From: Lamprocystis purpurea
GTDB lineage: Bacteria; Pseudomonadota; Gammaproteobacteria; Chromatiales; Chromatiaceae
Reading direction: 5' to 3'
Assembly (NCBI GenBank): GCA_020718945.1
Contig: DYRB01000020.1
Coordinates: 1-15,250 of the forward strand
DNA length: 15,250 nt
Of the stretch, positions 7,799 to 15,016 are shown piece by piece. The notes under the pieces are model-generated. The model did not search any database and was not told the DNA's origin. It saw only the letters and a program-made list of their open reading frames with translations. Position 1 is the first letter of the stretch, and every line of letters begins with the position of its first letter. The position numbers and the translations under genes were made by a program.

Positions 7799-9136
7799 TC
7801 ACTTGCCGATACAGAACCCGGCGAAGATCCTGCCCAGCAGGTCGTCCGAACTGACCTCCCCGGTGATCTCCCCCAGGGCGCGCTGGGCCTGGCGCAGGTC
7901 CTCGGTGACCAGTTCCCCGGCCCCGGTGGCGGCCAGGCAGGCACCCGCGTCCGCCAGGTGACCCTGGGCCCGGCCCAGTGCCTCCAGGTGTCGGCGCCGG
8001 GCCAGGAACTCCCCCCCGCCCGCCCCCTGAAAGCCGGCCACGGCCTTGAGATGGGCGCGCAGCTCGGCCAGCCCAGCCCCGGTGCGGGCGGACAGGGCGA
8101 CCTCGGGCCCGGTCTGGGTCTCCCGCAGCCCAGGGGCCTCCCCGGTCAGGTCGATCTTGTTGCGCACCCGGGTCAGGGCCACCCCCGGGGGCAGGTGGGC
8201 GTCCGGGCCGACCGCACCATCCGCATCCCCGGCGAAGACCCACAGGACCCGGTCGGCCTGGGCGATCTGGCCCTGGGCGCGGCGGATGCCTTCTTCTTCC
8301 ACCGGGTCGGCGGCGGGGCGCAGCCCGGCGGTGTCGGTGATGTGCAGGGGCAGGCCGTCGATCTGGATCTCGGCGCGCAGCAGGTCCCGGGTGGTCCCGG
8401 GGATGGGGCTGACGATGGCGGTGTCCGCCCCGGACAGGGCGTTGAGCAGGCTCGACTTGCCGGCGTTGGGCGGCCCGGCTATGACCAGGCGCAGCCCCTC
8501 GCGTACCAGTTGTCCCTGGCGGGCGTCCGCCAGCAGCCCGGCCATGTCGGCACTCAGGGCGGCAAGGTCGGCGGCCACCCGGGCATCCGCAAGCGGGTCC
8601 AGGTCCTCGTCTGGGAAGTCCAGGGCCGCCTCGCACACCATGCGCAGTTGGGTGAGGCCCTCCACCAGGGCCGCCACCCGCCGCGACAGGGCCCCCTCCA
8701 GGGTCCGCCCGGCCAGCCGCGCCGCGGTCTGGGTCCCGGCGGCGATGAGGTCGGCGATGGCCTCGGCCTGGGTCAGATCGAGCTTGCCGTTGAGGAAGGC
8801 CCGCTCGGAGAACTCCCCGGGGCGGGCCAGGCGGGCCCCCAGCTCCAGGGTGCGGCGCAGCACCAGATCCAAGACCACGGGGCCGCCGTGGCCTTGGAGT
8901 TCCAGGATGTCTTCCCCGGTGAAGGACGCGGGGGCCGGGAACCAGAGGGCTAGGCCGGAGTCGATGGCGGCCCCATCGGCGTCCCGGAAGCGGGCGAAGG
9001 CGGCCTGGCGGGGGGGCGGGACCCGACCCAGCAGGGCGCGGGCCAGGTGCGCGGCGGCGGGTCCCGAGACCCGCACTATGCCGACCCCGCCGAACCCCGG
9101 CGCCGTGGCGACGGCGGCTATGGTCTCCGCCGCCAT
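7799..9136 (-). CDS. mnmE: tRNA modification GTPase MnmE (TrmE)
   Basis: MnmE is the GTPase partner of MnmG in wobble-uridine modification and binds a formyl-tetrahydrofolate one-carbon donor through its N-terminal domain. The 445-residue product begins ETIAAVATAPGFGGVGIVR, contains the FTGEDILELQGHGG and GEFSERAFLNGKLDLTQAEA blocks, and an inserted G domain with G1 GPPNAGKSS (221-229), G2 GTTRD (247-251), G3 DTAG (268-271) and G4 NKID (326-329). It ends FCIGK, the C-terminal CxGK motif whose Cys is catalytic. ATG 9134-9136 is the natural start although its ribosome site is weak; it lies 34 bases after the yidC stop, so it is probably co-transcribed. Its 3' end meets the kinase relic tail to tail. 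Confidence 0.98.
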   Translation of the reverse strand: MAAETIAAVATAPGFGGVGIVRVSGPAAAHLARALLGRVPPPRQAAFARFRDADGAAIDSGLALWFPAPASFTGEDILELQGHGGPVVLDLVLRRTLELGARLARPGEFSERAFLNGKLDLTQAEAIADLIAAGTQTAARLAGRTLEGALSRRVAALVEGLTQLRMVCEAALDFPDEDLDPLADARVAADLAALSADMAGLLADARQGQLVREGLRLVIAGPPNAGKSSLLNALSGADTAIVSPIPGTTRDLLRAEIQIDGLPLHITDTAGLRPAADPVEEEGIRRAQGQIAQADRVLWVFAGDADGAVGPDAHLPPGVALTRVRNKIDLTGEAPGLRETQTGPEVALSARTGAGLAELRAHLKAVAGFQGAGGGEFLARRRHLEALGRAQGHLADAGACLAATGAGELVTEDLRQAQRALGEITGEVSSDDLLGRIFAGFCIGK

Positions 9137-9170
9137 GGGCTGCCGACTCGACGGGGGGACGGCGTTGCGG

Positions 9171-10874
9171 CTACTTGGCCGCCGCCTCGATCTGGCTGGT
9201 GATGCGCCACTGCTGGGCGATGGACAGGATGTTGTTCACCGTCCAGTAGAGGACCAGCCCGGACGGGAAGAAGGCGAAGAACACCGTGAACACAAAGGGC
9301 AGGGCCATCATGACCTTGGCCTGGATCGGGTCCGGCGGCTGGGGATTGAGCTTCTGCTGTATGTACATGGAGACCCCCATGAGCAGCGGCAGCACGAAGT
9401 AGGGGTCCGGGGCCGTCAGGTTTTGCAGCCACAGGGCGAAGGGGGCCTGGCGCAGTTCCACGCTCTCCAGCAGCACCCAATACAGGGCGATGAATACGGG
9501 GATCTGGACCAGGATGGGCAGGCAGCCGCCCAGGGGGTTGATCTTCTCCTTCTTGTACAGGTCCATCATGGCCTGGTTGAGGCGCTCCTTGTCGTCCCCG
9601 TAGCGGTCCTTGAGGGCCTGGATGCGCGGGGTGACCTGGCGCATGTGGGCCATGGACTTGTAACTGGCCGCGGACAGGGGATAGAAGGCCCCCTTGATCA
9701 GGATAGTCAGGATGATGATGGACCAGCCCCAGTTGCCGACCACGGAGTGGATCTTGCTCAGGAGCCAGTGGATGGGCTGGGCGATGATGGCCAGCATGCC
9801 GTAGTCCACGGTCAGGTCCAGGCCCGGGGCTATGGCGGCCAGGGTCTCCGGGGTCTTGGGGCCTATATAGAGCTCGCTGGCGAAGGTCTGGTTGGCCCCG
9901 GGGGCCAGGGTCTGGGCCGGGCTGTAGTCGCCGATGATGTAGCGGTTGTCCGCCAGCACATTCGTATAGAAGGTCTCGGCCTGACCCCGGGGCGGGACCC
10001 AGGCGGAGACGAAGTAGTGCTGCATCATGGCGACCCAGCCGTCGGACACCGTGAGGTTCAGCCGATCCTTGCCCATATCCGTCAGCTCGACCTTCCGGTA
10101 CTTGTCCGTGGGGGTCCAGTAGGCACCGCCGGTGAAGGTGTAGACGAACTGGGCCTCGTTGGGGTCGTGCAGCTCGGTGCGCTGGAGTTGCTGGTAGCTG
10201 CGCACCGTGAGGGGCTCGGCGGTGCCGTTGCGTACCTCCTGGGTGACCTCTATCAGATAACTGCCGCGCTCGAAGCGGTAGCGCTTGACCACCTGGACCC
10301 CGGGCTCCTGGCCCCAGGTCAGGACCAGGTCCAGGGTCTTGTCACCCTCGCCCAGCGTATAGCTCGTCTGCGGGCTGGTGAACATCGCCTCGTGGGTCGG
10401 CACCGACTTGGGATCGCTGCCCAGCAGCCCGGACTGGGCGATGAACATGTTGGGCGGTTCGGGCTTGAACAGCCGGAACTTGTCCTCCGGGCGCTCCGGG
10501 TCTATGGGGTAGTTCTTGAGCCAGACACTGGTGACGGTGCCGCCCCGGGGGGAGATCTCCAGGCGCAGGACGTCGGTCTCCACGGCGATGGGGGCCAGCC
10601 CCGCCGCGGCACCGGCCGCCGGGGCGGTCTTGGCGTCCGCGGGGGCCGAGACGGCGGCGGCGGTCACCGAGGCGGCCACATCCGGCACTCCCTCTGGGAC
10701 CTTGGGGGCCTCCGGGGTCCCGGTGGCCGGGGCAGCCGGCGGCCCGGCGCCAGCGGCCGGCTCCGTGGCGGCCACCGGCTGGCGTCCCTGGCCATAGTCC
10801 TGCTCCCAGGCCTGATAGATCAGGACCAGCACGACGGCCAGGGAAAAGATGAGCATCAACCGCAGGTTATCCAT
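9171..10874 (-). CDS. yidC: Membrane protein insertase YidC (Oxa1 family)
   Basis: YidC inserts and folds inner-membrane proteins alone or with the Sec translocon. The 567-residue protein has an N-terminal helix (residues 4-22), an Ala/Pro-rich linker (about 31-95), the large periplasmic P1 domain (about 95-345), and the five-helix insertase core (about 360-555) with INPLGGCLPILVQIPVF, SVELRQAPFALW, DPYFVLPLLMGVSMY and FPSGLVLYWTVNN. The basic residue of the hydrophilic groove, Arg366 in E. coli, is Lys394 here (ILIKGAFYPL), a conservative change. The length and the MDNLR start are typical of proteobacterial YidC. It follows yidD by 10 bases and precedes mnmE in the standard order. Confidence 0.98.
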   Translation of the reverse strand: MDNLRLMLIFSLAVVLVLIYQAWEQDYGQGRQPVAATEPAAGAGPPAAPATGTPEAPKVPEGVPDVAASVTAAAVSAPADAKTAPAAGAAAGLAPIAVETDVLRLEISPRGGTVTSVWLKNYPIDPERPEDKFRLFKPEPPNMFIAQSGLLGSDPKSVPTHEAMFTSPQTSYTLGEGDKTLDLVLTWGQEPGVQVVKRYRFERGSYLIEVTQEVRNGTAEPLTVRSYQQLQRTELHDPNEAQFVYTFTGGAYWTPTDKYRKVELTDMGKDRLNLTVSDGWVAMMQHYFVSAWVPPRGQAETFYTNVLADNRYIIGDYSPAQTLAPGANQTFASELYIGPKTPETLAAIAPGLDLTVDYGMLAIIAQPIHWLLSKIHSVVGNWGWSIIILTILIKGAFYPLSAASYKSMAHMRQVTPRIQALKDRYGDDKERLNQAMMDLYKKEKINPLGGCLPILVQIPVFIALYWVLLESVELRQAPFALWLQNLTAPDPYFVLPLLMGVSMYIQQKLNPQPPDPIQAKVMMALPFVFTVFFAFFPSGLVLYWTVNNILSIAQQWRITSQIEAAAK

Positions 10875-10884
10875 GGAAACTTCT

Positions 10885-11262
10885 CTAAAGGGACTGTCTC
10901 TGGGGGGATGGTCTCTGGTGGGACCCGGTGGGGCAGGGCCCGGTCAGGCTCGATGCGGTCAGGCCGGGGGCCGGGTCGCCAGCCTCGGCCCCGGTCCCCG
11001 CTGCGGCGGCGCAGCATCCGTCGCCGGCGGCATGTCCACAAACCCGGGCGGCTGGCGGGACCGGATCGACCCCGCCCTCATGCCAGGGGTGGCAGCGGGA
11101 CAGCCGCCGCAGGGCCAGCCAGGTCCCGCGCAGGGGGCCATGGACCTGGATCGCCTCGGCGGCATAGTGCGAACAGCTCGGATAGAACCGGCAGTGGTTA
11201 CCGAGCAATGGGCTTACCAAATACTGGTAGGCCCGGATCAGGCCGATCAGGAGCTTGCGCAT
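10885..11262 (-). CDS. yidD: Membrane protein insertion efficiency factor YidD with extended C-tail
   Basis: YidD is a small protein that binds the inner membrane and assists YidC-dependent insertion. The first 70 or so residues carry the family features: an amphipathic N-terminus (MRKLLIGLIRAYQYLVSPLL), the cysteine motif CRFYPSCSHYA, and HPWHEGGVDPVP. After DPVP comes about 55 residues of Ala/Gly/Pro-rich sequence not typical of the family, whose members usually end soon after this motif, so the tail is probably dispensable and may result from loss of the original stop. ATG 11260-11262 overlaps the rnpA end by 16 bases, implying coupled translation. Confidence 0.95.
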   Translation of the reverse strand: MRKLLIGLIRAYQYLVSPLLGNHCRFYPSCSHYAAEAIQVHGPLRGTWLALRRLSRCHPWHEGGVDPVPPAARVCGHAAGDGCCAAAAGTGAEAGDPAPGLTASSLTGPCPTGSHQRPSPQRQSL

Positions 11263-11948
11263 AGCTGCTTGCGGATCCGCGCCCAGTGGGTGGCCAGGGA
11301 GGCAAAGAGTCGGGCGTTATCGGCGGCCAAGGCATCACGACGACACATCACCACCAGGTCCATCCCAGGCAACTCCGGCCTGCGGCTGCGAAAGCTCTCG
11401 CGTACCAGGCGCTTGAGCCGATTCCGATCCACCGCCCGGCGGGCACACTTCTTGGCGACGGCCAGCCCCAGTCGCGCCTGCGACTCGGCATTGGGCCTGG
11501 CCAACACGGTGAAGAAGGGATCGACCGACTTGCTGGGGCGCTCGAAGACCCGCTGGAACTGGGTCTTGTGGAGCAGCCGGGCCGAGCGCGGGAGACAGGC
11601 CCCGCCGGATACTGCCCCCGGGATTGCTGCCTGCCCCGGCGCCGGCTCGCTCCTCGGGTCCTTGGCGGGCCGGCCGGGTTCCTGAGGGCCGATTTCCCTG
11701 GGGCCGATCTCCTTGGGGCCGATCTCCTTGGGGCTGGGCGACCCGGGGGTCGGGTCCGGGATCAGGGGATCAGCCGTAGCCGGCCCTTGGCCCGGCGGGC
11801 CTGCAGGACCTTGCGGCCGTTGCGGGTGGCGTTGCGGGCCCGAAAGCCGTGGGTCCTGGCGCGCTTGAGGCGGCTGGGTTGGAAAGTCTGCTTCATCGCG
11901 GCGATCCCTAGTCGGTGCTGGGGCCCTGGGCCCGGCGGGGGGGTTCAA
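11247..11948 (-). CDS. rnpA: Ribonuclease P protein component RnpA (start unresolved; frame spans rpmH)
   Basis: RnpA is the protein cofactor of the RNase P ribozyme that trims tRNA 5' leaders. The conserved domain is the last 115 residues: PRSARLLHKTQFQRVFE, then FFTVLARPN, GLAVAKKCARRAVDRNRLKR (RNR signature) and RESFRSRRPELPGMDLVV. E. coli RnpA is 119 residues. The coordinates give the full open frame from its only canonical in-frame start, TTG 11946-11948, which would make a 233-residue protein and enclose rpmH in another frame. Between the rpmH stop and the domain there is no ATG, GTG or TTG in any frame on this strand. Alternatives are CTG 11763-11765, overlapping the rpmH stop as CTGA (172 residues), or an ATC within the repeats at 11685-11729. 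The upstream 118 residues are Pro/Gln/Gly-rich and not conserved-looking. Identity is certain; the start is not. Confidence 0.93.
   Translation of the reverse strand: MNPPAGPRAPAPTRDRRDEADFPTQPPQARQDPRLSGPQRHPQRPQGPAGPPGQGPATADPLIPDPTPGSPSPKEIGPKEIGPREIGPQEPGRPAKDPRSEPAPGQAAIPGAVSGGACLPRSARLLHKTQFQRVFERPSKSVDPFFTVLARPNAESQARLGLAVAKKCARRAVDRNRLKRLVRESFRSRRPELPGMDLVVMCRRDALAADNARLFASLATHWARIRKQLCASS
11685..11729 (-). repeat. Three 15-bp tandem repeats (KEIGP) before the RnpA domain
   Basis: AAGGAGATCGGCCCC occurs twice exactly and a third time with changes (AGGGAAATCGGCCCT), and a degenerate fourth copy follows at 11670-11684. Read in the rnpA frame they give KEIGP-KEIGP-REIGP. The first two copies carry a perfect AAGGAG Shine-Dalgarno-like core, so the repeats may be an amplified ribosome-binding region or simple slippage. 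Confidence 0.85.
11762..11896 (-). CDS. rpmH: 50S ribosomal protein L34
   Basis: The short frame encodes 44 residues, MKQTFQPSRLKRARTHGFRA at the start and RRAKGRLRLIP at the end, the highly basic L34 of the large ribosomal subunit. Conserved blocks are the TFQPS start, HGFRAR, and the central NGRKVL. Length matches the family (44-46). ATG 11894-11896 is preceded by AGGGA nine bases upstream. It is the first gene of the leftward rpmH-rnpA-yidD-yidC-mnmE cluster, with a sigma70-like promoter about 60 bases upstream. The rnpA open frame passes through it out of register. Confidence 0.97.
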   Translation of the reverse strand: MKQTFQPSRLKRARTHGFRARNATRNGRKVLQARRAKGRLRLIP

Positions 11949-11959
11949 AAAGACTGCGA

Positions 11960-11988
11960 AGTGTAGTGAGCGACCCGGGCGGCGTCAA
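11960..11988 (-). promoter_or_regulatory. Sigma70-like promoter of the rpmH operon
   Basis: On the minus strand TTGACG (11988-11983) is followed by a 17-base spacer and TACACT (11965-11960). That is 5 of 6 and 4 of 6 matches to consensus at ideal spacing. The start of transcription is expected near 11953-11955, giving rpmH a leader of about 58 bases and placing the TTG of the long rnpA frame within about 5-7 bases of the RNA 5' end. Confidence 0.65.
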
Positions 11989-12020
11989 TCTGTATCGCGC
12001 AATCCCAGGTCTTACGGGGC

Positions 12021-12029
12021 TGTGGATAA
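12021..12029 (-). promoter_or_regulatory. Perfect DnaA box
   Basis: TGTGGATAA on the plus strand is the reverse complement of TTATCCACA, the consensus DnaA box. It lies in the rpmH/dnaA spacer 151 bases before the dnaA start, a location used for dnaA autoregulation and often for oriC. I find no second good box in this spacer. Confidence 0.85.
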
Positions 12030-12051
12030 GTCGCCCCCAGCGGGCTAGACT
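12023..12051 (+). promoter_or_regulatory. Possible dnaA promoter overlapping the DnaA box
   Basis: TGGATA (12023-12028) and TAGACT (12046-12051) are 17 bases apart, each matching 4 of 6 consensus positions. The -35 falls inside the DnaA box, which would let DnaA repress its own gene. The sequence match is weak, so the call rests mainly on position. Confidence 0.3.
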
Positions 12052-12076
12052 CCGCGTCCCGGGGGTGAGGGGGCGA

Positions 12077-12160
12077 ACCGCCCACCGCCCCGCCCCTACC
12101 AAACCAACCCGGCCGAACCGACCCAACCGACCCGGCCGTTGGCCGACCACCGCTCGACCC
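12077..12160 (+). promoter_or_regulatory. C-rich, G-poor dnaA leader (rut-like)
   Basis: In the plus strand this stretch has about three times as many C as G and very little T, with repeated ACCGACCC and ACCCGGCCG blocks. It would be transcribed as the 5' leader of dnaA. Such C-over-G bubbles are where Rho loads, so a Rho-dependent control of dnaA is conceivable. Nothing else marks it as functional. Confidence 0.3.
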
Positions 12161-12164
12161 GAGC

Positions 12165-12169
12165 AGGAG
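12165..12169 (+). promoter_or_regulatory. dnaA ribosome-binding site
   Basis: AGGAG sits 10 bases before GTG 12180 and decides this non-ATG start; there is no ATG at a comparable position that would keep the conserved N-terminus. Confidence 0.75.
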
Positions 12170-12179
12170 TGTCCCTTTC

Positions 12180-13520
12180 GTGGATGTCTGGAAAAGGTGC
12201 GTCGAACTGCTGAAGGGTGACCTGAGCGGCGCTGAATACAACACCTGGATACTGCCCTTACAGGCATCCCAGGGCAACGGGGAGCTGCGGCTCTTCGCCC
12301 CCAACAAGTTCGTCAAGGACTGGGTGAGCCAGCACTACCACCGCCAGATCCAGGAACTGTGCGCCCACCTGAGCCAGGGGGCGATTCAATCGGTGGCCTT
12401 CGAGGTCGGCACCCTCAAGCGCGCTGGCGCCGACGGTCCCCGCGCCGCCCCGGGACCGGGCGCCCAGGCCCTGGCCGAGGCCTCCGCCCAGCGCCGCTCC
12501 GAGGCCAACCTCAACGGCGAGTTCAGTTTCGACAGCTTCGTCGAGGGCAAGTCCAACCAGATCGCCCGGGCCGCCTCCATCCAGATCAGCAGCAACCCGG
12601 GTACCGCCTACAACCCGCTGTTCATCTACGGCGGCGTGGGCCTGGGCAAGACCCACCTGATGCACGCGGTGGGCAACATGGTGCTGGACAACAACCCGGA
12701 CGCCCAGGTCGTCTACCTGCATTCGGAGCGCTTCGTCTCCGAGATGGTCAAGGCCCTCCAGCACAACCGCATCGACGAGTTCAAGAAGCGCTACCGCTCG
12801 GTCAACGCCCTGCTCATCGACGACGTGCAGTTCTTCGCCGGCAAGGAACGGTCCCAGGAGGAGTTCTTCCATACCTTCAACGCCTTATTCGAGTCTCGCC
12901 AGCAGATAGTACTGTCCAGCGACCGCTTCCCGAAGGAGGTCACCGGGCTGGAGGAGCGCCTCAGGTCGCGCTTCGGCTGGGGGCTGACGGTGGCCATAGA
13001 GCCCCCGGACCTGGAGACCCGGGTCGCCATACTGCAAAGCAAGGCGAGCTGGCTGGGCATTCATCTGCCTGAGGATGTGGCCTTTTTCGTAGCGCGAAGG
13101 ATAAGATCCAACATTCGGGAACTGGAAGGTGCGCTGCGCCGCCTGGGGGCCAATTCCGAGTTTACCGGCAAGCCCATCAACATGGACTTCGCCATGACGG
13201 CGCTGCGCGACATGCTCGCCGCCCAGGACAAGCAGGTGACCATCGAGAACATCCAGAAGACGGTGGCCGAGTACTACAAGCTCAAGACCAACGACATGCT
13301 CTCCGCCAAGCGCAACCGCTCCGTGGCCCGCCCACGCCAGATGGCCATGGCCCTGGCCAAGGAGCTGACCCGCCACAGCCTGCCGGAGATCGGCAGCGCC
13401 TTCGGCGGGCGCGACCACACCACGGTGCTGCATGCCACGCGCAAGGTGAAGGAGTTGCGCGAATCCGATTCGAGCCTGGAAGAGGACTACCGGCTCCTGC
13501 TGAGAACCCTGACATCCTGA
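12180..13520 (+). CDS. dnaA: Chromosomal replication initiator protein DnaA
   Basis: DnaA binds DnaA boxes and, as the ATP form, melts the origin and recruits DnaB. The 446-residue protein starts at GTG (MDVWKRCVELLKGDLSGAEY), giving the domain I helix and the WILPLQA block. A short low-complexity domain II follows (about 80-110). Domain III (about 113-330) is AAA+ with Walker A GGVGLGKTH (151-159), Walker B LLIDDVQF (211-218) and the arginine-finger box GLEERLRSRFGWG (256-268). Domain IV carries the DNA-binding signature from VARPRQMAMALAKEL to GGRDHTTVLHA (about 382-419). It is slightly shorter than the E. coli protein (467), mainly in domain II. It is followed by dnaN after 15 bases and divides divergently from rpmH. 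Confidence 0.99.
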   Translation: MDVWKRCVELLKGDLSGAEYNTWILPLQASQGNGELRLFAPNKFVKDWVSQHYHRQIQELCAHLSQGAIQSVAFEVGTLKRAGADGPRAAPGPGAQALAEASAQRRSEANLNGEFSFDSFVEGKSNQIARAASIQISSNPGTAYNPLFIYGGVGLGKTHLMHAVGNMVLDNNPDAQVVYLHSERFVSEMVKALQHNRIDEFKKRYRSVNALLIDDVQFFAGKERSQEEFFHTFNALFESRQQIVLSSDRFPKEVTGLEERLRSRFGWGLTVAIEPPDLETRVAILQSKASWLGIHLPEDVAFFVARRIRSNIRELEGALRRLGANSEFTGKPINMDFAMTALRDMLAAQDKQVTIENIQKTVAEYYKLKTNDMLSAKRNRSVARPRQMAMALAKELTRHSLPEIGSAFGGRDHTTVLHATRKVKELRESDSSLEEDYRLLLRTLTS

Positions 13521-13535
13521 CAAAGAGATTTTGTT

Positions 13536-14639
13536 ATGCAGATCCTGACCAATCGCGAACACCTCCTGCCCGCCCTGCTACGGGGGACCGGGGTCGTGGA
13601 GCGGCGCCAGACCCTGCCCATCCTCGGCAACTTCTTCTTGAGCGCAGGGGAGGACGGGTCGGTGGAGCTGGTCGGCACGGACCTGGAGCTACAGATTCGC
13701 ACCGGTTTCTCCGCCACGGTCAAGGGACCCGGGGCCATCACCCTGCCGGCGCGCAAGATCACCGACATCTGCCGCGCCCTGCCGGACGGGGCCGATGTGC
13801 GCATCAAGGTCGAAGGGGACAAGGCGGTGGTCAGCTCCGGGCGCGGGCGCTACACCCTGAGCACCCTCCCGGCGGACGGCTACCCCCTGATGAGCCCCGA
13901 GGTGGGCGGCATCTGCCTGGAACTGGAGCAGGCCCAGTTGCGCAAGCTGCTGGAAAAGACCGGCTTCGCCATGGCCCAGCACGACGTGCGCTACTACCTC
14001 AACGGCCTGTTGCTGGAGGTCCAACCCGGGGGCCTCACCGCCGTGGCCACCGACGGCCACCGCCTGGCCAAGGTGACTATCGACTGCGAGAGCGACGTCA
14101 CCGAGGCCATGCAGGTCATCCTGCCCGGCAAGACCGTCTCCGAGCTCAAGCGCCTGCTGACCGGCAGCGACGACAAGGCGCGCCTGCGCATTTCCGAGCG
14201 GACCATCCAGATCCAGACCGCCGAGGCCCAGATCACCTCCAAGCTCATCGATGGGCGTTACCCGGAGTACGACCGCGTCATACCCCGCAACCCGGAGCGC
14301 CTGGCGGTGGCCGACCGCTCCGCCCTGCGCCAGGCCCTGACCCGCACGGCCATCCTGTCCAACGAGAAGTACAAGGGGGTGCGGGTCACCTTCGACGCCG
14401 GGCTGCTGCGCCTCCAGGCCCACAACCCGGAGCAGGACGAGGCCGAGGAAGAGCTGGAACTGGATTACAGCGGCGAGCCCACCACCATCGGCTTCAATGT
14501 CGCCTATGTGATGGACATCCTCGGCGTCCTGGACAAGGAGGAGGTCGAGATCGCCTTCTCCGACGGCAACAGCAGCGCCCTGTGGTCCAGCAAGGGGGTC
14601 GAGGGCGAGGTCTACGTGGTCATGCCCATGCGGCTCTAG
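13536..14639 (+). CDS. dnaN: DNA polymerase III beta subunit (sliding clamp)
   Basis: DnaN forms the ring-shaped dimer that tethers DNA polymerase III to DNA and serves as a hub for Hda, mismatch repair and translesion polymerases. The 367-residue product is the normal length (E. coli 366). It shows MQILTNREHLLPALL, TLPILGNFFL, the central YYLNGLLLEV and ATDGHRLA motifs, IDGRYPEYDRVIP, NEKYKGVRV, and the C-terminal end VVMPMRL that forms part of the partner-binding cleft. AAGAG lies upstream of ATG 13536. The 15-base gap to dnaA supports one transcript. A strong hairpin follows 38 bases after the stop. Confidence 0.99.
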   Translation: MQILTNREHLLPALLRGTGVVERRQTLPILGNFFLSAGEDGSVELVGTDLELQIRTGFSATVKGPGAITLPARKITDICRALPDGADVRIKVEGDKAVVSSGRGRYTLSTLPADGYPLMSPEVGGICLELEQAQLRKLLEKTGFAMAQHDVRYYLNGLLLEVQPGGLTAVATDGHRLAKVTIDCESDVTEAMQVILPGKTVSELKRLLTGSDDKARLRISERTIQIQTAEAQITSKLIDGRYPEYDRVIPRNPERLAVADRSALRQALTRTAILSNEKYKGVRVTFDAGLLRLQAHNPEQDEAEEELELDYSGEPTTIGFNVAYVMDILGVLDKEEVEIAFSDGNSSALWSSKGVEGEVYVVMPMRL

Positions 14640-14677
14640 CTGCGCTGCCCGTCGCAGCGTCCATCGCCCGACCCCGG

Positions 14678-14702
14678 GGGTGGCTCAGGTTCTGAGCCAC
14701 CC
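14678..14702. terminator. Strong hairpin after dnaN
   Basis: GGGTGGCTCAG and CTGAGCCACCC form a perfect 11-bp stem with a GTT loop. There is no T-tract on either side, so it may be a transcript-end stabiliser, attenuator or weak terminator. It separates dnaN from the small gene that follows. Confidence 0.6.
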
Positions 14703-14746
14703 TCGGGCGCATCCTGACTCCGGCATCCCAACCACCGGAGACGACG

Positions 14747-14986
14747 ATGGACACCCTGACCGACCTGCTCGTGATCCTGTTCTACCTGTCCGCCCTCTAC
14801 ACCGCCCTTGGCCTGCTTGCCGCTGCCACCGCGGGCATCGACCGGCTGGGCGCCTGGCGCCCACGGCGACCCTCAACCCAGCGACGCCCGAACCGGCGCA
14901 GGCGCATCGGGCGCATCGAGCGGGGGGAGACCCGCCGGGCGATCAGCGCGGCCAAGGTCCAGCTCCAAGCCCTTGGAGCCGCATAA
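14747..14986 (+). CDS. Small predicted membrane protein of unknown function
   Basis: I do not recognise the family. The 79-residue product has one hydrophobic segment (about residues 5-30, LLVILFYLSALYTALGLLAA) followed by a strongly basic, Arg-rich stretch (about 37-62, including RRPNRRRRIGR) and a short Ala/Gln tail. By the positive-inside rule the C-terminus would be cytoplasmic. GGAG six bases before the ATG supports translation. It occupies the place where recF usually follows dnaN. The basic tail could bind nucleic acid or phospholipid, but that is a guess. It could also be a chance frame in GC-rich DNA. Confidence 0.5.
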   Translation: MDTLTDLLVILFYLSALYTALGLLAAATAGIDRLGAWRPRRPSTQRRPNRRRRIGRIERGETRRAISAAKVQLQALGAA

Positions 14987-15016
14987 ACCGACAGAGGCCC
15001 ACCGCAGGCGGCAGTA

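Noticed and set aside
7619..8953. A 444-codon plus-strand frame running from the kinase relic into mnmE antisense
   Set aside because: The frame is not that of either receiver fragment and lies mostly opposite mnmE.
8046..11264. A 1072-codon plus-strand open frame antisense to mnmE, yidC and yidD
   Set aside because: It mirrors three certain genes, is Arg/Ser/Gly/Gln-rich with no domain, and long antisense frames are expected in GC-rich coding DNA.
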